Of a stretch of 64,000 bases of DNA, positions 9,652 through 19,377 are shown piece by piece. Position 1 is the first letter of the stretch. Each line of letters opens with the position of its first letter. The stretch is from Phocaeicola plebeius. GTDB taxonomy: Bacteria; Bacteroidota; Bacteroidia; Bacteroidales; Bacteroidaceae. Location of the stretch: assembly GCF_003437535.1 (NCBI RefSeq), contig NZ_QSQT01000002.1:62001-126000 (forward strand). The letters are read 5' to 3'. The notes under the pieces were generated by a model, which saw nothing but the letters and a program-made list of their open reading frames with translations, was not told where the DNA came from and did no database searches. The translations under genes and the position numbers were made by a program.

Positions 9652-12021
9652 ATGAATTTGATAAAGAACGTAGTTTTGGCCTCAGTGCTTGGATCTGGCA
9701 TGTGTATGGCACAAAACGTGCAGAGCGTGACACCGGCTATCCCAGTAGATAAGAATATAGAGGCAAATATTCAGAAATGGCTGAATAAAATGACGCTGGA
9801 GGAAAAAATCGGACAGATGTGCGAAATTACTATTGATGTAGTAACTGATTTTGAGGCGAGTAAGAAGCATGGCTTTACAATGAGCGAAGCTATGCTCGAT
9901 ACGGTCATCGGGAAATATAAAGTAGGATCACTCTTGAATGTTCCGTTGAGTGTGGCACAGAAGAAAGAAGTTTGGGCCAAAGCAATCAAACGGATACAGG
10001 AAATTTCCATGAAAGAAATAGGTATTCCTTGTATTTATGGTGTAGACCAGATTCATGGAACGACTTATACTCTTGATGGTACCATGTTCCCACAGGGCAT
10101 TAATATGGGAGCTTCTTTCAATCGCGAACTGACGAAGAAGGGGGCTGAAATATCAGCTTACGAAACAAAGGCCAGTTGTATTCCTTGGACATACGCTCCA
10201 GTGGTTGATTTAGGAAGAGATCCGCGTTGGCCTCGAATGTGGGAAAATTATGGAGAAGACTGCTACGTGAATGCAGAAATGGGAAAGGCTGCTGTAGAAG
10301 GATTTCAGGGAGAGGATCCCAATCATATTGGTGAATACAATGTGGCTGCCTGTATGAAGCATTATATGGGATATGGAGTCCCAGTATCAGGAAAGGATCG
10401 TACACCGTCTTCTATTTCTCGTAGCGATATGCGTGAGAAACATTTTGCTCCTTTCCTGGAGGCGATTCGTCATGGAGCCTTGAGTGTCATGGTGAATTCT
10501 GGAGTCGATAACGGAATACCTTTCCATGCCAATCATGAGTTGTTGACAGAGTGGTTGAAAGAAGGATTGAACTGGGATGGCATGATAGTGACCGACTGGG
10601 CAGATATTAATAACCTTTGTACCCGTGACCATATTGCAGCTACTAAAAAAGAAGCAATAAAGATAGCTATTAATGCGGGTATTGATATGTCAATGGTTCC
10701 GTATGAAGTCAGTTTCTGTACTTATTTGAAAGAGCTGGTAGAAGAAGGAGAAGTACCGATGAGCCGTATTGATGATGCTGTAGCCCGTGTGTTACGTTTA
10801 AAATATCGTCTGGGGTTGTTTGAAAATCCATATTGGGATATTAAAAAATATGATAAGTTTGGATCGGAAGAATTTGCAAAAGTTGCTCTCCAGGCTGCTG
10901 AAGAATCAGAGGTATTGTTGAAGAATGAACAGAATGTATTACCGGTAGCCAAAGGTAAAAAAATTCTTCTGACAGGTCCTAATGCAAACTCTATGCGTTG
11001 TTTGAACGGAGGCTGGTCTTATAGTTGGCAGGGAAATAAGGCAGATGAATATGCCGGAGCCTATAATACGATTTATGAAGCGTTCTGCCATAAATATGGA
11101 AAAGAAAATGTGGTTTATGAGCCGGGGGTAACTTATGCAGCATCAGACCCTAATGCCATAACGAATCAAAATGATAACTGGTGGCAGGAAAATGAGCCGG
11201 AAATAGAAAAAGTTGTGGCTGCTGCAGCAAAGGTTGATGTTATTGTAGCTTGTATTGGTGAAAACTCTTACTGTGAAACCCCGGGAAATTTGACAGACCT
11301 GACACTTTCAGAAAATCAGCGCAACCTGGTAAAAGCATTAGCAAAAACGGGAAAACCTGTTATTTTAGTGTTAAATCAGGGACGTCCGCGTATCATTAAT
11401 GATATTGAACCTTTAGCTCAGGGAGTGATTAATATTATGCTTCCTAGTAACTATGGAGCAGATGCGTTGGCAAATCTGATGTCTGGTGATGCGAATTTTA
11501 GTGCCAAAATGCCTTTCACTTATCCGAAGTATATTAATGCAATTGCCACGTATGATTACAAACCTTGTGAAAACTTGGGACAGATGGCAGGAAACTATAA
11601 TTACGATTCTGTAATGGATGTACAATGGCCGTTTGGTTTTGGACTTAGTTATACAACTTATGTATACAATAACCTGAAAGTTGATAAAACTTCTTTTACT
11701 GCTGAAGATGAACTGACAATCTCTGTAGATGTAACGAATACCGGAAAGGTTGCAGGGAAAGAAGCGGTTTTGTTGTTCTCAAAAGATTTGGTGGCAAGTA
11801 GTACTCCTGATAATATTCGTTTGCGTAATTTTGAGAAGGTATACTTAAAACCGGGTGAAACAAAGACAGTTACAATGAAGATAAAAGGCAGTGATCTCGC
11901 TTTCGTTGGCTATGATGGCAAATGGCGTCTTGAAAAGGGAGATTTTAAAATAAAATGTGGTAACTTGTGGGCAGATATAAAATGTTCTGAAACAAAACTA
12001 TGGGAAACTGCTAATAAGTAA
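9652..12021 (+). CDS. GH3 beta-glucosidase, PUL1
   Basis: This 789-residue protein has an N-terminal signal peptide (about 20 residues, ending GMCMAQ). The GH3 barrel shows [50 protein letters not shown] and the nucleophile Asp315 in [10 protein letters not shown]. The second domain and the C-terminal FnIII-like domain ([16 protein letters not shown]) are complete. VDQIHG with the DLGRDPRW block resembles the GH3 beta-glucosidases found in Bacteroides mixed-linkage-glucan and xyloglucan PULs. It should release terminal glucose from oligosaccharides in the periplasm. It lies 31 bp after the fusion gene and 4 bp before the next GH3 gene. Confidence 0.9.
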   Translation: MNLIKNVVLASVLGSGMCMAQNVQSVTPAIPVDKNIEANIQKWLNKMTLEEKIGQMCEITIDVVTDFEASKKHGFTMSEAMLDTVIGKYKVGSLLNVPLSVAQKKEVWAKAIKRIQEISMKEIGIPCIYGVDQIHGTTYTLDGTMFPQGINMGASFNRELTKKGAEISAYETKASCIPWTYAPVVDLGRDPRWPRMWENYGEDCYVNAEMGKAAVEGFQGEDPNHIGEYNVAACMKHYMGYGVPVSGKDRTPSSISRSDMREKHFAPFLEAIRHGALSVMVNSGVDNGIPFHANHELLTEWLKEGLNWDGMIVTDWADINNLCTRDHIAATKKEAIKIAINAGIDMSMVPYEVSFCTYLKELVEEGEVPMSRIDDAVARVLRLKYRLGLFENPYWDIKKYDKFGSEEFAKVALQAAEESEVLLKNEQNVLPVAKGKKILLTGPNANSMRCLNGGWSYSWQGNKADEYAGAYNTIYEAFCHKYGKENVVYEPGVTYAASDPNAITNQNDNWWQENEPEIEKVVAAAAKVDVIVACIGENSYCETPGNLTDLTLSENQRNLVKALAKTGKPVILVLNQGRPRIINDIEPLAQGVINIMLPSNYGADALANLMSGDANFSAKMPFTYPKYINAIATYDYKPCENLGQMAGNYNYDSVMDVQWPFGFGLSYTTYVYNNLKVDKTSFTAEDELTISVDVTNTGKVAGKEAVLLFSKDLVASSTPDNIRLRNFEKVYLKPGETKTVTMKIKGSDLAFVGYDGKWRLEKGDFKIKCGNLWADIKCSETKLWETANK

Positions 12022-12025
12022 CTTT

Positions 12026-14608
12026 ATGAGGTATGGTATTTTATTATTGGGTTTAGCTTTTTTAGGCTGTGCTCGTCCCGATTTCCGTGACTCTTCCTTA
12101 CCTTCCGAACAGAGGGCAGAGCTGTTGTTACAGGAACTGACGCTGGAAGAAAAGATTTCCTTAATGATGGATGTATCAAAGCCGGTGGAACGGTTAGGTA
12201 TAAAGCCATATAACTGGTGGAATGAAGCATTGCACGGAGTGGCACGTGCTGGATTGGCTACGGTATTTCCGCAGTCAATCGGTATGGCAGCCTCTTTTAA
12301 TGACTCGTTGGTATATGAGGTATTTACGGCAGTGTCGGATGAGGCTCGAGCTAAAAATGTATATTATGCGTCGAAGGGAAGTTATGAAAGGTACCAAGGG
12401 CTTACGATGTGGACCCCAAATGTGAATATTTATAGAGATCCTCGTTGGGGCCGCGGAATAGAAACATACGGAGAAGACCCGTATCTGACTACTTGTATGG
12501 GGGTAAATGTAGTAAAAGGGCTGCAAGGTGTCAATGACGGAAAATACGATAAGTTGCATGCCTGCGCCAAACATTTTGCCGTGCATTCCGGACCGGAGTG
12601 GAACCGCCATTCTTTTGATGTAGAAGATTTGCCGCTTCGTGATTTATATGAAACTTATTTGCCTGCTTTCAAAGCCTTGGTACAGGATGCAGATGTGAAA
12701 GAAGTGATGTGCGCCTATAATCGGTTTGAAGGAGAACCGTGTTGTGGAAACAAACGTCTGCTGACTCAGATTCTGAGAGAAGAGTGGGGATTTGATGGTA
12801 TCATATTAAGTGACTGCTGGGCAATCAATGATTTTTTTGAGGAAAAAGGACATCGAACTCATAAAGACGCTCCTTCTGCAGCTTCTGCGGCTGTGTTGAG
12901 TGGTACAGACCTGGAATGTGGTTCAACTTATGAATCGTTGATAGAAGCTGCAAAGAAGGGGATGATAGATGAAAAAGCAATAGACCGTTCCGTGAAGAAA
13001 TTGCTGAAGGCCCGTTTTGATTTGGGAGAAATGGACGATCCCTCCAAAGTGTCCTGGACAAAGATTCCTTTCTCTGTAGTGGCTTCTGCCACACATGATT
13101 CGTTGGCATTGAAAATGGCTCGTGAATCGATGACATTGTTGCTCAACAAACAAAATGTGCTTCCATTGAAACGTGGCAATTTGACGGTTGCTGTAATGGG
13201 ACCCAATGCCAAAGATTCTGTCATGATGTGGGGAAACTATAATGGAGTACCGGCCCACACGGTGACCGTATTGGATGGTATTCGTGCAGCTCTTGGAAAA
13301 GGAGATAAACTGATTTATGAACAGGGGTGTCCTTGTGTAGGTGATGATTTGCTGGAGAGTGTGTTCAGTGAGTGCAAGTCGGAAGGCAGACCTGGATTCA
13401 GTGCCCGTTACTGGAACAATGTGAACCACGAAGGAAAAGTGGATGTAGAAACACGGGTGATGACTCCGTTCAACTTCTGTACTTCAGGGGCTACGGTGTT
13501 TGCACCGGGTGTGAATCTGACGGATTTCTCTGCAACCTACAATGCGACTTATGTACCAAAGGCTTCCGGTGAGGTTATCTTCGATGTGTACAGCTTTGGC
13601 AAAGGACGGTTGCTGGTGAATCAGAAAGAAGCCATGTCATTTTATAATAGTCATGGCGGAAACAAGCAATCGTATGCTTTACAAGTGGAAGCAGGGAAGA
13701 AGTATGACATTGAATTGCAGTTTGAATATCTGCAGGGTGATGCGCAGCTGAATTTCGATATGGGCTTTAAGAAGAAAGTGGATATTGCCCAATCTGTCAA
13801 TGCGGTCCGGAATGCCGATGTCGTTGTTTTCGTGGGAGGTATCTCCCCGAGCCTGGAAGGTGAGGAAATGGGAGTTGATTTGCCTGGCTTTAAGAAGGGA
13901 GACCGTACCAGCATTGAGCTGCCGGAAGTACAGCGGAATTTGCTTGCTGCCTTGCATCGTGCAGGGAAAAAGGTAATTTTAGTGAACTGCTCCGGTTCAC
14001 CTGTCGGACTGGTTCCTGAAACTGAGACTTGTGAGGCTATCTTGCAGGCCTGGTATCCAGGACAGCAGGGTGGTCGGGCGGTAGCCGATGTCTTGTTTGG
14101 TGATTACAATCCGGCCGGAAGATTGCCGGTTACTTTTTACCGAAGCATCGAGCAGTTACCCGATTTTGAAGATTATAATATGACAGGACGAACTTATCGT
14201 TTCATGAAAGAACGCCCGCTGTTCCCGTTCGGATATGGCTTGAGCTATACGACGTTTACATACGGGGCAGCCACTTTCAGCAAGCAGACGGTAGGCAGTG
14301 AGGATAATCTCTCTCTGGTGGTTCCGGTTTCGAATACGGGCAGCCGGGATGGAGAAGAAGTGGTGCAAGTCTACCTGAGTAAGGTGGGAGATGAGGCTGG
14401 TCCGGTCAAGACTCTGCGTGCATTCAAGCGTGTATCCGTTCCCGCCGGAAAGACAGTCAATGTACACATTACCTTGTCAAAGAAAGATTTGGAATGGTGG
14501 AATGAAGGCACACACAGCATCCAGTTCTGTCCGGGAGAATATCAGGTATGGATTGGAGGTAGTTCGGATGAGAAAGCGTTAAGCAAGTATGCAATACAGC
14601 TGAAGTGA
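12026..14608 (+). CDS. GH3 glycosidase with PA14-like insertion, PUL1
   Basis: This 860-residue protein has a short hydrophobic leader with a possible lipobox (AFLGC, Cys15). The GH3 barrel carries WWNEALHGVARAG, WTPNVNIYRDPRWGRG, GEDPYL and the likely nucleophile Asp263 in GIILSDCWAI. NEALHG and SDCWAI are more like the xylosidase/glucosidase branch of GH3 than the previous enzyme. Residues of about 455-585 (FSARYWNNVNHEG to GDAQLNFDMGF) look like a PA14 module inserted in the second domain, which often shapes the active-site rim. It starts 4 bp after the preceding stop and is the last PUL1 gene before a strong terminator. Base composition is richer in G+C than the upstream PUL genes. Confidence 0.88.
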   Translation: MRYGILLLGLAFLGCARPDFRDSSLPSEQRAELLLQELTLEEKISLMMDVSKPVERLGIKPYNWWNEALHGVARAGLATVFPQSIGMAASFNDSLVYEVFTAVSDEARAKNVYYASKGSYERYQGLTMWTPNVNIYRDPRWGRGIETYGEDPYLTTCMGVNVVKGLQGVNDGKYDKLHACAKHFAVHSGPEWNRHSFDVEDLPLRDLYETYLPAFKALVQDADVKEVMCAYNRFEGEPCCGNKRLLTQILREEWGFDGIILSDCWAINDFFEEKGHRTHKDAPSAASAAVLSGTDLECGSTYESLIEAAKKGMIDEKAIDRSVKKLLKARFDLGEMDDPSKVSWTKIPFSVVASATHDSLALKMARESMTLLLNKQNVLPLKRGNLTVAVMGPNAKDSVMMWGNYNGVPAHTVTVLDGIRAALGKGDKLIYEQGCPCVGDDLLESVFSECKSEGRPGFSARYWNNVNHEGKVDVETRVMTPFNFCTSGATVFAPGVNLTDFSATYNATYVPKASGEVIFDVYSFGKGRLLVNQKEAMSFYNSHGGNKQSYALQVEAGKKYDIELQFEYLQGDAQLNFDMGFKKKVDIAQSVNAVRNADVVVFVGGISPSLEGEEMGVDLPGFKKGDRTSIELPEVQRNLLAALHRAGKKVILVNCSGSPVGLVPETETCEAILQAWYPGQQGGRAVADVLFGDYNPAGRLPVTFYRSIEQLPDFEDYNMTGRTYRFMKERPLFPFGYGLSYTTFTYGAATFSKQTVGSEDNLSLVVPVSNTGSRDGEEVVQVYLSKVGDEAGPVKTLRAFKRVSVPAGKTVNVHITLSKKDLEWWNEGTHSIQFCPGEYQVWIGGSSDEKALSKYAIQLK

Positions 14609-14627
14609 TGTGAATTTCCCTATATAA

Positions 14628-14675
14628 CAGGCAGGGCGGTACCTGAGAAATAAAGGTATCGCCCTGCTTGTTTTT
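14628..14675 (+). terminator. Intrinsic terminator at the end of PUL1
   Basis: A 16 bp stem (14628-14643 with 14655-14670, two G-U pairs, 11-base loop) is followed by a T run. It lies between the convergent PUL1 end and the minus-strand GNAT gene and may serve both. Confidence 0.85.
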
Positions 14676-14691
14676 ATAATACTATACTCTC

Positions 14692-15174
14692 TTATAGAAT
14701 CAGTTCATAATCTACGATTCCTAACCACTTCCCGAATTTACGGCCTACTTCCCGAAAATAAGATACCTTTTCAAACCCTAACTTTTCGTGCAGGGCGTAG
14801 CTGGCTTCGTTACCTTCGGTGATGCAGGCTATCAGGGCATGCAGTTCGTAGCGGCGGCATTCTTCTATTAGATGCAGCATCAGTTCTTTTCCGATACCTT
14901 TCCCGGTATGCGAAGGAGCCAGGTAGATGGTGGTCTCTGCACTTTGGTTGTAAGCAGCCTTTTCTTTCCATCCGTGCACATAGCAGTAGCCAGCAATCTG
15001 CCCTTCCGTCTCATATACAAAGTACGGATACTTCTCATTGATGTGCTGGATACGTGTCCACATTTCCTCTTCGCTCACCGGTTCCAGTTCAAAGGTGATG
15101 GTAGTGTGGGCGATGTAATGATTATAGATGGCAGTGATGGCCGATGTATCTTCTTTGCGTACCTTTCGAATCAT
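14692..15174 (-). CDS. GNAT family N-acetyltransferase (phosphinothricin/methionine-sulfoximine acetyltransferase-like)
   Basis: This 160-residue protein fits the GNAT fold. It shows MIRKVRKEDTSAITAIYNHYI at the N-terminus, the acetyl-CoA-binding loop YLAPSHTGKGIGKELM (Q/RxxGxG/A type) and HEKLGFEKVSYFREVGRKFGKW at the C-terminus. The last block is characteristic of the PAT/YncA subgroup, which acetylates the alpha-amino group of amino-acid-like compounds. The start lies 1 base beyond the menA stop codon, so it is translated from the menA transcript. The physiological substrate is not evident. Confidence 0.85.
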   Translation of the reverse strand: MIRKVRKEDTSAITAIYNHYIAHTTITFELEPVSEEEMWTRIQHINEKYPYFVYETEGQIAGYCYVHGWKEKAAYNQSAETTIYLAPSHTGKGIGKELMLHLIEECRRYELHALIACITEGNEASYALHEKLGFEKVSYFREVGRKFGKWLGIVDYELIL

Positions 15175-15175
15175 A

Positions 15176-16066
15176 TTAAAGTATTAAGCCGAGGGTGAGT
15201 AATAATCCAAAAATAAGCATATTGCGGGAGGTTTCTCCCAAAATTCCGTTCAGGGCTTTCCCGCGGTAGATACGGGCCATGTGCTGGGTAGTCAGGATGT
15301 GTGGAATCAGGTACAGCTGGGGTAGCAGTACGGCATAGATTTTCCCGATTTCCAGGAAGTAGAAGCAGCACCAGCAGGCCGCCAGTCCTAACAGAAAGTA
15401 AAGAATCAGTCCGGCTTTGGTACCCAGGCGTACCACGATGGTTTTCTTGCCGCTGATAGCATCCTGTTCACGGTCGCGGAAGTTATTAATCATCAGCAGG
15501 GTATCGATGATGAGGCCGCAGGCCAGTGAAGCCATGGTGACAGACATGTTCCAGTCGTGCGCCATGACATAGTAGGTACATCCCACGGGTACGAAGCCGA
15601 AGAAAACAAGTACCAGCAAGTCGCCCCATCCGTGATAAGCCAGCGGATACGGTCCGGCGGTATAGAGGAAGGCAAAAATCATGCAGGCAATACCAACCGG
15701 AATCATTTCCAGTCCTCCGTAGTAAAGCAGGCAAAGTCCGGTGATTCCTGCTAACAGGGTGGTACAGGCAATTCCGGCTTTCATGGCCTTGGCGCTGATC
15801 CATCCTTGTGCACAGGCGCGTTCCGGGCCCAGCCGGTCTTCGCGGTCGCTGCCTTTCAGAAAATCAAACAAGTCGTTGATGAAATTGGCGTCAATTTGCA
15901 TCAGAAACGCAAACAGAAAGCAAAGCAAGGCAGGCGTTAATTGAAAGTGACCGTAAATAAAGGCCAGCGCACAGCCCAGCATGACGGGTATGGCAGCACC
16001 GGTCAATGTCTTGGGGCGGGCAGCCAACAACCAGGCTTTTATGGAATTGGTTTTGACGTTTGTCAT
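15176..16066 (-). CDS. menA: 1,4-dihydroxy-2-naphthoate polyprenyltransferase
   Basis: This 296-residue integral membrane protein of the UbiA family attaches the polyprenyl chain to 1,4-dihydroxy-2-naphthoate, giving demethylmenaquinone for the anaerobic respiratory chain. The first aspartate-rich motif is NDLFDFLKGSDRED (Asn64-Asp65, Asp68) and the second is DTLLMINNFRDREQD; both bind prenyl diphosphate through Mg2+. ARPKTLTGAAIPVMLG at the N-terminus is typical of MenA. Several hydrophobic helices span the rest. A TAACTTTG -7 box lies 30 bp upstream. The GNAT gene is co-transcribed; no other men genes are in the window. Confidence 0.93.
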   Translation of the reverse strand: MTNVKTNSIKAWLLAARPKTLTGAAIPVMLGCALAFIYGHFQLTPALLCFLFAFLMQIDANFINDLFDFLKGSDREDRLGPERACAQGWISAKAMKAGIACTTLLAGITGLCLLYYGGLEMIPVGIACMIFAFLYTAGPYPLAYHGWGDLLVLVFFGFVPVGCTYYVMAHDWNMSVTMASLACGLIIDTLLMINNFRDREQDAISGKKTIVVRLGTKAGLILYFLLGLAACWCCFYFLEIGKIYAVLLPQLYLIPHILTTQHMARIYRGKALNGILGETSRNMLIFGLLLTLGLIL

Positions 16067-16095
16067 TGTGGATTGATTTTTAGTTTTTCGTCCGG

Positions 16096-16103
16096 CAAAG
16101 TTA
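16096..16103 (-). promoter_or_regulatory. Promoter -7 box for menA
   Basis: The minus strand reads TAACTTTG, matching the Bacteroidota -7 consensus TAnnTTTG, about 30 bp before the menA start. No clear -33 element was found. Confidence 0.55.
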
Positions 16104-16154
16104 GGTATTTTTTTACGACCTTTGTCACGACCGGATAGTTATATGTATTTTAAA

Positions 16155-16994
16155 ATGATGAAACGATTGAACTTGCTGGCAGGTTGCCTGGTGGTGCTAT
16201 GTGTCCTGCTTTCTTCTTGTGCTACGGCTTCTTTTTCCAAATATAAAGGCGTGGGGCGTGTAAAGCGCTATGATTTCTACAGTGCCCAGTTGCCCGATTC
16301 TTTCGATGGTTTCCGTGTGGCTTTTGCTTCCGATTTTCATTACGAGAGTCGGTTTACCGCCCGTCGTTTGCCAGGCATGTGCCAGGCACTTCGTTCGCTG
16401 GATGCGGATGTGTTGCTACTGGGAGGTGACTATCGGGGGCGTAACGGAGGAGATGTGACGCAACTCTTTCAGGCGCTGAAGACGGTGGAGACACCCTGCG
16501 GAACGTATGCCGTGATGGGAAACCACGAGCGTGGGCAGGCTGACTCGCTGGCACGGAAGGCCATGCAGGAAACTGGGGTACACTTACTGGAGCACAAGGT
16601 GGATACCTTGTGGAGGGGAAAGGAGTACATTTTGCTGTGTGGCATTCGTAACCCGTTTGACCTGAAACAGAACGGGGTGTCACCTACCTTGGCATTGCAG
16701 GAAGAAGATTTCGTGCTGATGTTGGTGCATACACCCGATTATGTGGAGGATGTGAATGTGGCGCACACCGATTTGGCACTGGCCGGACATACGCACGGGG
16801 GACAAGTCAGTTTGTTCCGCCGATGGACGCCGGCACATTTTTCCAAATACGGCAACCGTTTCCTGACGGGGTTGAAGTATAACAGTGCGGGTATTCCGGT
16901 TATTGTTACCAATGGACTGGGCACTTCCCGCAAGGATGTGCGCTTGTTTACACCGAGCGAGGTGGTGCTGGTGGTACTGCACAAAAAGAAATGA
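16155..16994 (+). CDS. Metallophosphoesterase lipoprotein (YkuE/YaeI-like)
   Basis: This is a calcineurin-like phosphoesterase of about 279 residues. Metal-binding motifs appear in order: ASDFHYE (DxH), LLGGDYRGR (GD), VMGNHER (GNHE), LVHTPDY and LAGHTHGGQVS (GHxH). The leader ends in a lipobox (LLSSC), so it is membrane-anchored. I chose the ATG at 16155 (or the adjacent one at 16158) because a hydrophobic signal peptide follows at once; an upstream TTG would add a polar extension. Relatives act on lipid-linked pyrophosphates such as UDP-diacylglucosamine, but that role is inference. It sits alone between two minus-strand groups and shares its last bases with the 3' side of nadD. Confidence 0.85.
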   Translation: MMKRLNLLAGCLVVLCVLLSSCATASFSKYKGVGRVKRYDFYSAQLPDSFDGFRVAFASDFHYESRFTARRLPGMCQALRSLDADVLLLGGDYRGRNGGDVTQLFQALKTVETPCGTYAVMGNHERGQADSLARKAMQETGVHLLEHKVDTLWRGKEYILLCGIRNPFDLKQNGVSPTLALQEEDFVLMLVHTPDYVEDVNVAHTDLALAGHTHGGQVSLFRRWTPAHFSKYGNRFLTGLKYNSAGIPVIVTNGLGTSRKDVRLFTPSEVVLVVLHKKK

Positions 16995-17588
16995 TTACCG
17001 GTACAATCCTTTTTCCTGAATAATTCTGAATACTTCCGGATGCAGGAAATAGCGCAGGTCTTTTCCTTCCCGGATACCTTTGCGGATAAAGGTCGAACTG
17101 ATCTCGATAAGGGGAGTTTGTACGACTCTGACATGAGGAGGCAGACTGGCTGTATCCTCCAAGGGATAACCCTGGCGAGGATAGACCAGAATGTGGTGGC
17201 GGCGGATGATTTCTTCGGGCGACCGCCAGCGGTCGAAAGCCTGCCAGTTGTCGGCACCGATAATCAGGTGAAACTCCCGGTCAGGATAACACTCGGCCAG
17301 TTTATCAAGGGTATGGATAGTGTATGAGGGACGTGGAAGTTGGAACTCAAAGTCGGATGCGCGGAAACGGGGGTATCCTGCCACGGCAGCTTCTACCATT
17401 TTCAGCCGCAGATGGTCGTCGAGCAAAGTCTCGTTCTGTTTAAACGGGTTCTGAGGGGTGACTAAAAACCATACCTCCTCCAGTCCCCCATATTCACACA
17501 GGTAGTTGGCAAGTGCCAGATGGCCTGTATGGATAGGGTTGAAGGAACCTCCGAAAAGTCCGGTTTTTATTTGAGGCTTTTCTTCCAT
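16995..17588 (-). CDS. nadD: Nicotinate-nucleotide adenylyltransferase
   Basis: This 197-residue enzyme converts nicotinate mononucleotide and ATP to deamido-NAD, the central step of NAD synthesis. It has the nucleotidyltransferase signature [18 protein letters not shown] (GxFxPxHxGH) near the N-terminus, [14 protein letters not shown] in the middle, and the C-terminal [13 protein letters not shown] (the SxTxxR loop). The start at 17588 (MEEKPQIK) puts the signature at the usual distance; the upstream in-frame extension is coded inside the small membrane-protein gene and looks out of frame. It overlaps that gene by 22 bp, so translation may be coupled. Confidence 0.93.
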   Translation of the reverse strand: MEEKPQIKTGLFGGSFNPIHTGHLALANYLCEYGGLEEVWFLVTPQNPFKQNETLLDDHLRLKMVEAAVAGYPRFRASDFEFQLPRPSYTIHTLDKLAECYPDREFHLIIGADNWQAFDRWRSPEEIIRRHHILVYPRQGYPLEDTASLPPHVRVVQTPLIEISSTFIRKGIREGKDLRYFLHPEVFRIIQEKGLYR

Positions 17589-17752
17589 TGTCTGTAGTTG
17601 ATTATCTGCCAGGCAGCTACCAGCAGCATGGCTACGGCAATGATGTATTCTTCTTTTGCTACGGCCACCACCCCTACGGCAATGGCTGCCAGCCCGATGA
17701 CGATACAAAGTATGGTCATCATGAACATGATTTTCTTTGGGTCTTTAGGCAT
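17567..17752 (-). CDS. Small membrane protein of unknown function between gmk and nadD
   Basis: This 61-residue protein starts [10 protein letters not shown] and holds two hydrophobic segments (about residues 9-30 and 34-50) joined by AKEEY, ending in a basic tail (RQWKKSLK). That is the look of a small two-helix membrane protein with both ends in the cytoplasm. It begins 10 bp downstream of gmk and its 3' end overlaps the nadD start by 22 bp. The tight packing and sensible topology support a real gene. I do not recognise a function. Confidence 0.7.
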   Translation of the reverse strand: MPKDPKKIMFMMTILCIVIGLAAIAVGVVAVAKEEYIIAVAMLLVAAWQIINYRQWKKSLK

Positions 17753-17762
17753 ATCAGCAAAT

Positions 17763-18329
17763 TTATTGTTGAATAAAATCGCGAATGGTCTTCAAGGCTT
17801 CTGCTTGAGCCTTTTCCAAATTGTCGTTGACAATCACTACATCGAATTTTTCGGCATAGCTCAGCTCGAAGGTCGCTTTTGCCAGACGGCTTTCGATAAC
17901 TTCGGGCGCGTCGGTACCACGGCCGGTCAGTCGCTTGCGGAGCTCTTCGAGTGAAGGCGGCTGGATAAATACAGACAGTGCGCGGTCGCCGTAGAATTTC
18001 TTGATATTGCATCCGCCTACTACGTCGACATCGAAAATTACATTCTGTCCGGCTGCTAGCTGTTTTTCTACCTGTGCTTTCAGTGTGCCATAGAAACGGT
18101 CCTTGTACACTTCTTCGTATTCCAGAAACTCATTGTTGGCGATACGCTGCTTGAATTCTTCTGGTGTCAGGAAGAAGTATTCCACTCCGTTCTGCTCTGT
18201 GCCACGGGGCGCGCGGCTGGTGGCAGAGATGGAGAAGGACAGATTCAGGTTCTGTGTCAGCAAGTAATTGATAATGGTGGATTTACCAGAGCCGGAGGGG
18301 GCTGAAAAAATAATAAGTTTGCCTGCCAT
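17763..18329 (-). CDS. gmk: Guanylate kinase
   Basis: This 188-residue enzyme phosphorylates GMP to GDP with ATP. The P-loop is SAPSGSGKST (residues 9-18). The GMP-binding block follows as ISATSRAPRGTEQNGVEYFFLT, and FDVDVVGGCNIKK matches the family's DIDVQG region. RLTGRGTDAPEVIESRLAKA is the C-terminal lid segment. Length is normal. It starts 8 bp after the yicC stop codon and shares its operon with yicC, the small membrane protein and nadD. Confidence 0.96.
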   Translation of the reverse strand: MAGKLIIFSAPSGSGKSTIINYLLTQNLNLSFSISATSRAPRGTEQNGVEYFFLTPEEFKQRIANNEFLEYEEVYKDRFYGTLKAQVEKQLAAGQNVIFDVDVVGGCNIKKFYGDRALSVFIQPPSLEELRKRLTGRGTDAPEVIESRLAKATFELSYAEKFDVVIVNDNLEKAQAEALKTIRDFIQQ

Positions 18330-18337
18330 ATTCTTTT

Positions 18338-19213
18338 TTACATTACGTTCAACACTTGTTCCTTAATCTGTTCCAGTTCGTCTTTCATCTGCACCACGAT
18401 GTTCTGCATTTCGGCATGGTTCGACTTGCTGCCGGTGGTATTGATTTCACGTCCCATTTCCTGAGCGATGAATCCCAGTTTCTTGCCTTGTCCGTGTCCG
18501 CCAGCCATGGTTTCGCGGAAATATTTCAGGTGGTTGGCCAGACGCTGCTTCTCTTCGTTGATGTCCAGTTTTTCGATGTAATAAATCAACTCCTGCTCCA
18601 GACGGTTCTTGTCATAGTCGATGCTCAGCGTTTTTTCCAGTGCATCGGTAATGCGCTCCCGTATCTTGGCCACACGTTCTTTCTCGTAAGGCTCGATGGA
18701 TTTCATCAACTGTTCGATGTTGTCGATTTTTTCTGTAAATTTCTTTTCGAGAGCTGCTCCTTCCTGCTTGCGGAAGTCAACCAGATGTTGCAGAGCGGTT
18801 TCGATGGTTTGTTTGGCTGCAGTCCATTCTTCGTCCGACAGTTCCTGCACGTCTACGCGGGTCAGCACGTCGGGCATGCGCAACAAAGTGGCAAACCAGT
18901 CTTCCGGCAACGGAATATGGCAAGTTTCAGAAATGGTTTTTATCTGGTTGTAATAGTTTTCTACCAAGGCTGTATTGATGGGAGTAGCCGATTCGGCGGC
19001 GTCTTTTTCCACCCATATAGAGAAGTCCACTTTCCCGCGTTCCAGTGTCTGGGCAATCAGGTTGCGGATTTCCATTTCTTTTTCACGATACAATGGAGCG
19101 ATGCGTGTGGATAAGTCCATTGCTTTGCTGTTCAACGATTTGATTTCCACGTTGATTTTTTTGTCTCCGAACACTGTGACTGCTTTTCCGTATCCGGTCA
19201 TTGACTGTATCAT
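18338..19213 (-). CDS. yicC: YicC family endoribonuclease
   Basis: This 291-residue protein begins with MIQSMTGYGKAV, the hallmark of the YicC/YloC family, and ends with the conserved block LGFIAQEMGREINTTGSKSNHAEM. The middle is a long helical region (DNIEQLMKSIEPYEKERVAKIRERI). Characterised members are metal-dependent endoribonucleases linked to small-RNA turnover and stationary-phase fitness. It is the first gene of the yicC-gmk-small protein-nadD group, with a TACCTTTG -7 box about 30 bp upstream. Confidence 0.93.
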   Translation of the reverse strand: MIQSMTGYGKAVTVFGDKKINVEIKSLNSKAMDLSTRIAPLYREKEMEIRNLIAQTLERGKVDFSIWVEKDAAESATPINTALVENYYNQIKTISETCHIPLPEDWFATLLRMPDVLTRVDVQELSDEEWTAAKQTIETALQHLVDFRKQEGAALEKKFTEKIDNIEQLMKSIEPYEKERVAKIRERITDALEKTLSIDYDKNRLEQELIYYIEKLDINEEKQRLANHLKYFRETMAGGHGQGKKLGFIAQEMGREINTTGSKSNHAEMQNIVVQMKDELEQIKEQVLNVM

Positions 19214-19244
19214 AACTCCTTCTGTTTTTTTGATAATTTGGATA

Positions 19245-19252
19245 CAAAGGTA
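19245..19252 (-). promoter_or_regulatory. Promoter -7 box for the yicC operon
   Basis: The minus strand reads TACCTTTG, matching TAnnTTTG, 32 bp upstream of the yicC start. Confidence 0.6.
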
Positions 19253-19377
19253 GGAAAAATCTAAATAAAGAATAAGCAGCTGTTAAAAAAACGTGTGAAA
19301 ACTCAGATGCAGTTTATGAAAATAAGGATTGCTTCTTTGGATAAATATTTATGGTCTTGTTTATTCTTTGCAATCTC

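Noticed and set aside
18356..19114. A 252-codon plus-strand open frame
   Set aside because: It is antisense to yicC, and the Phe/Val-rich translation has no recognisable domain.
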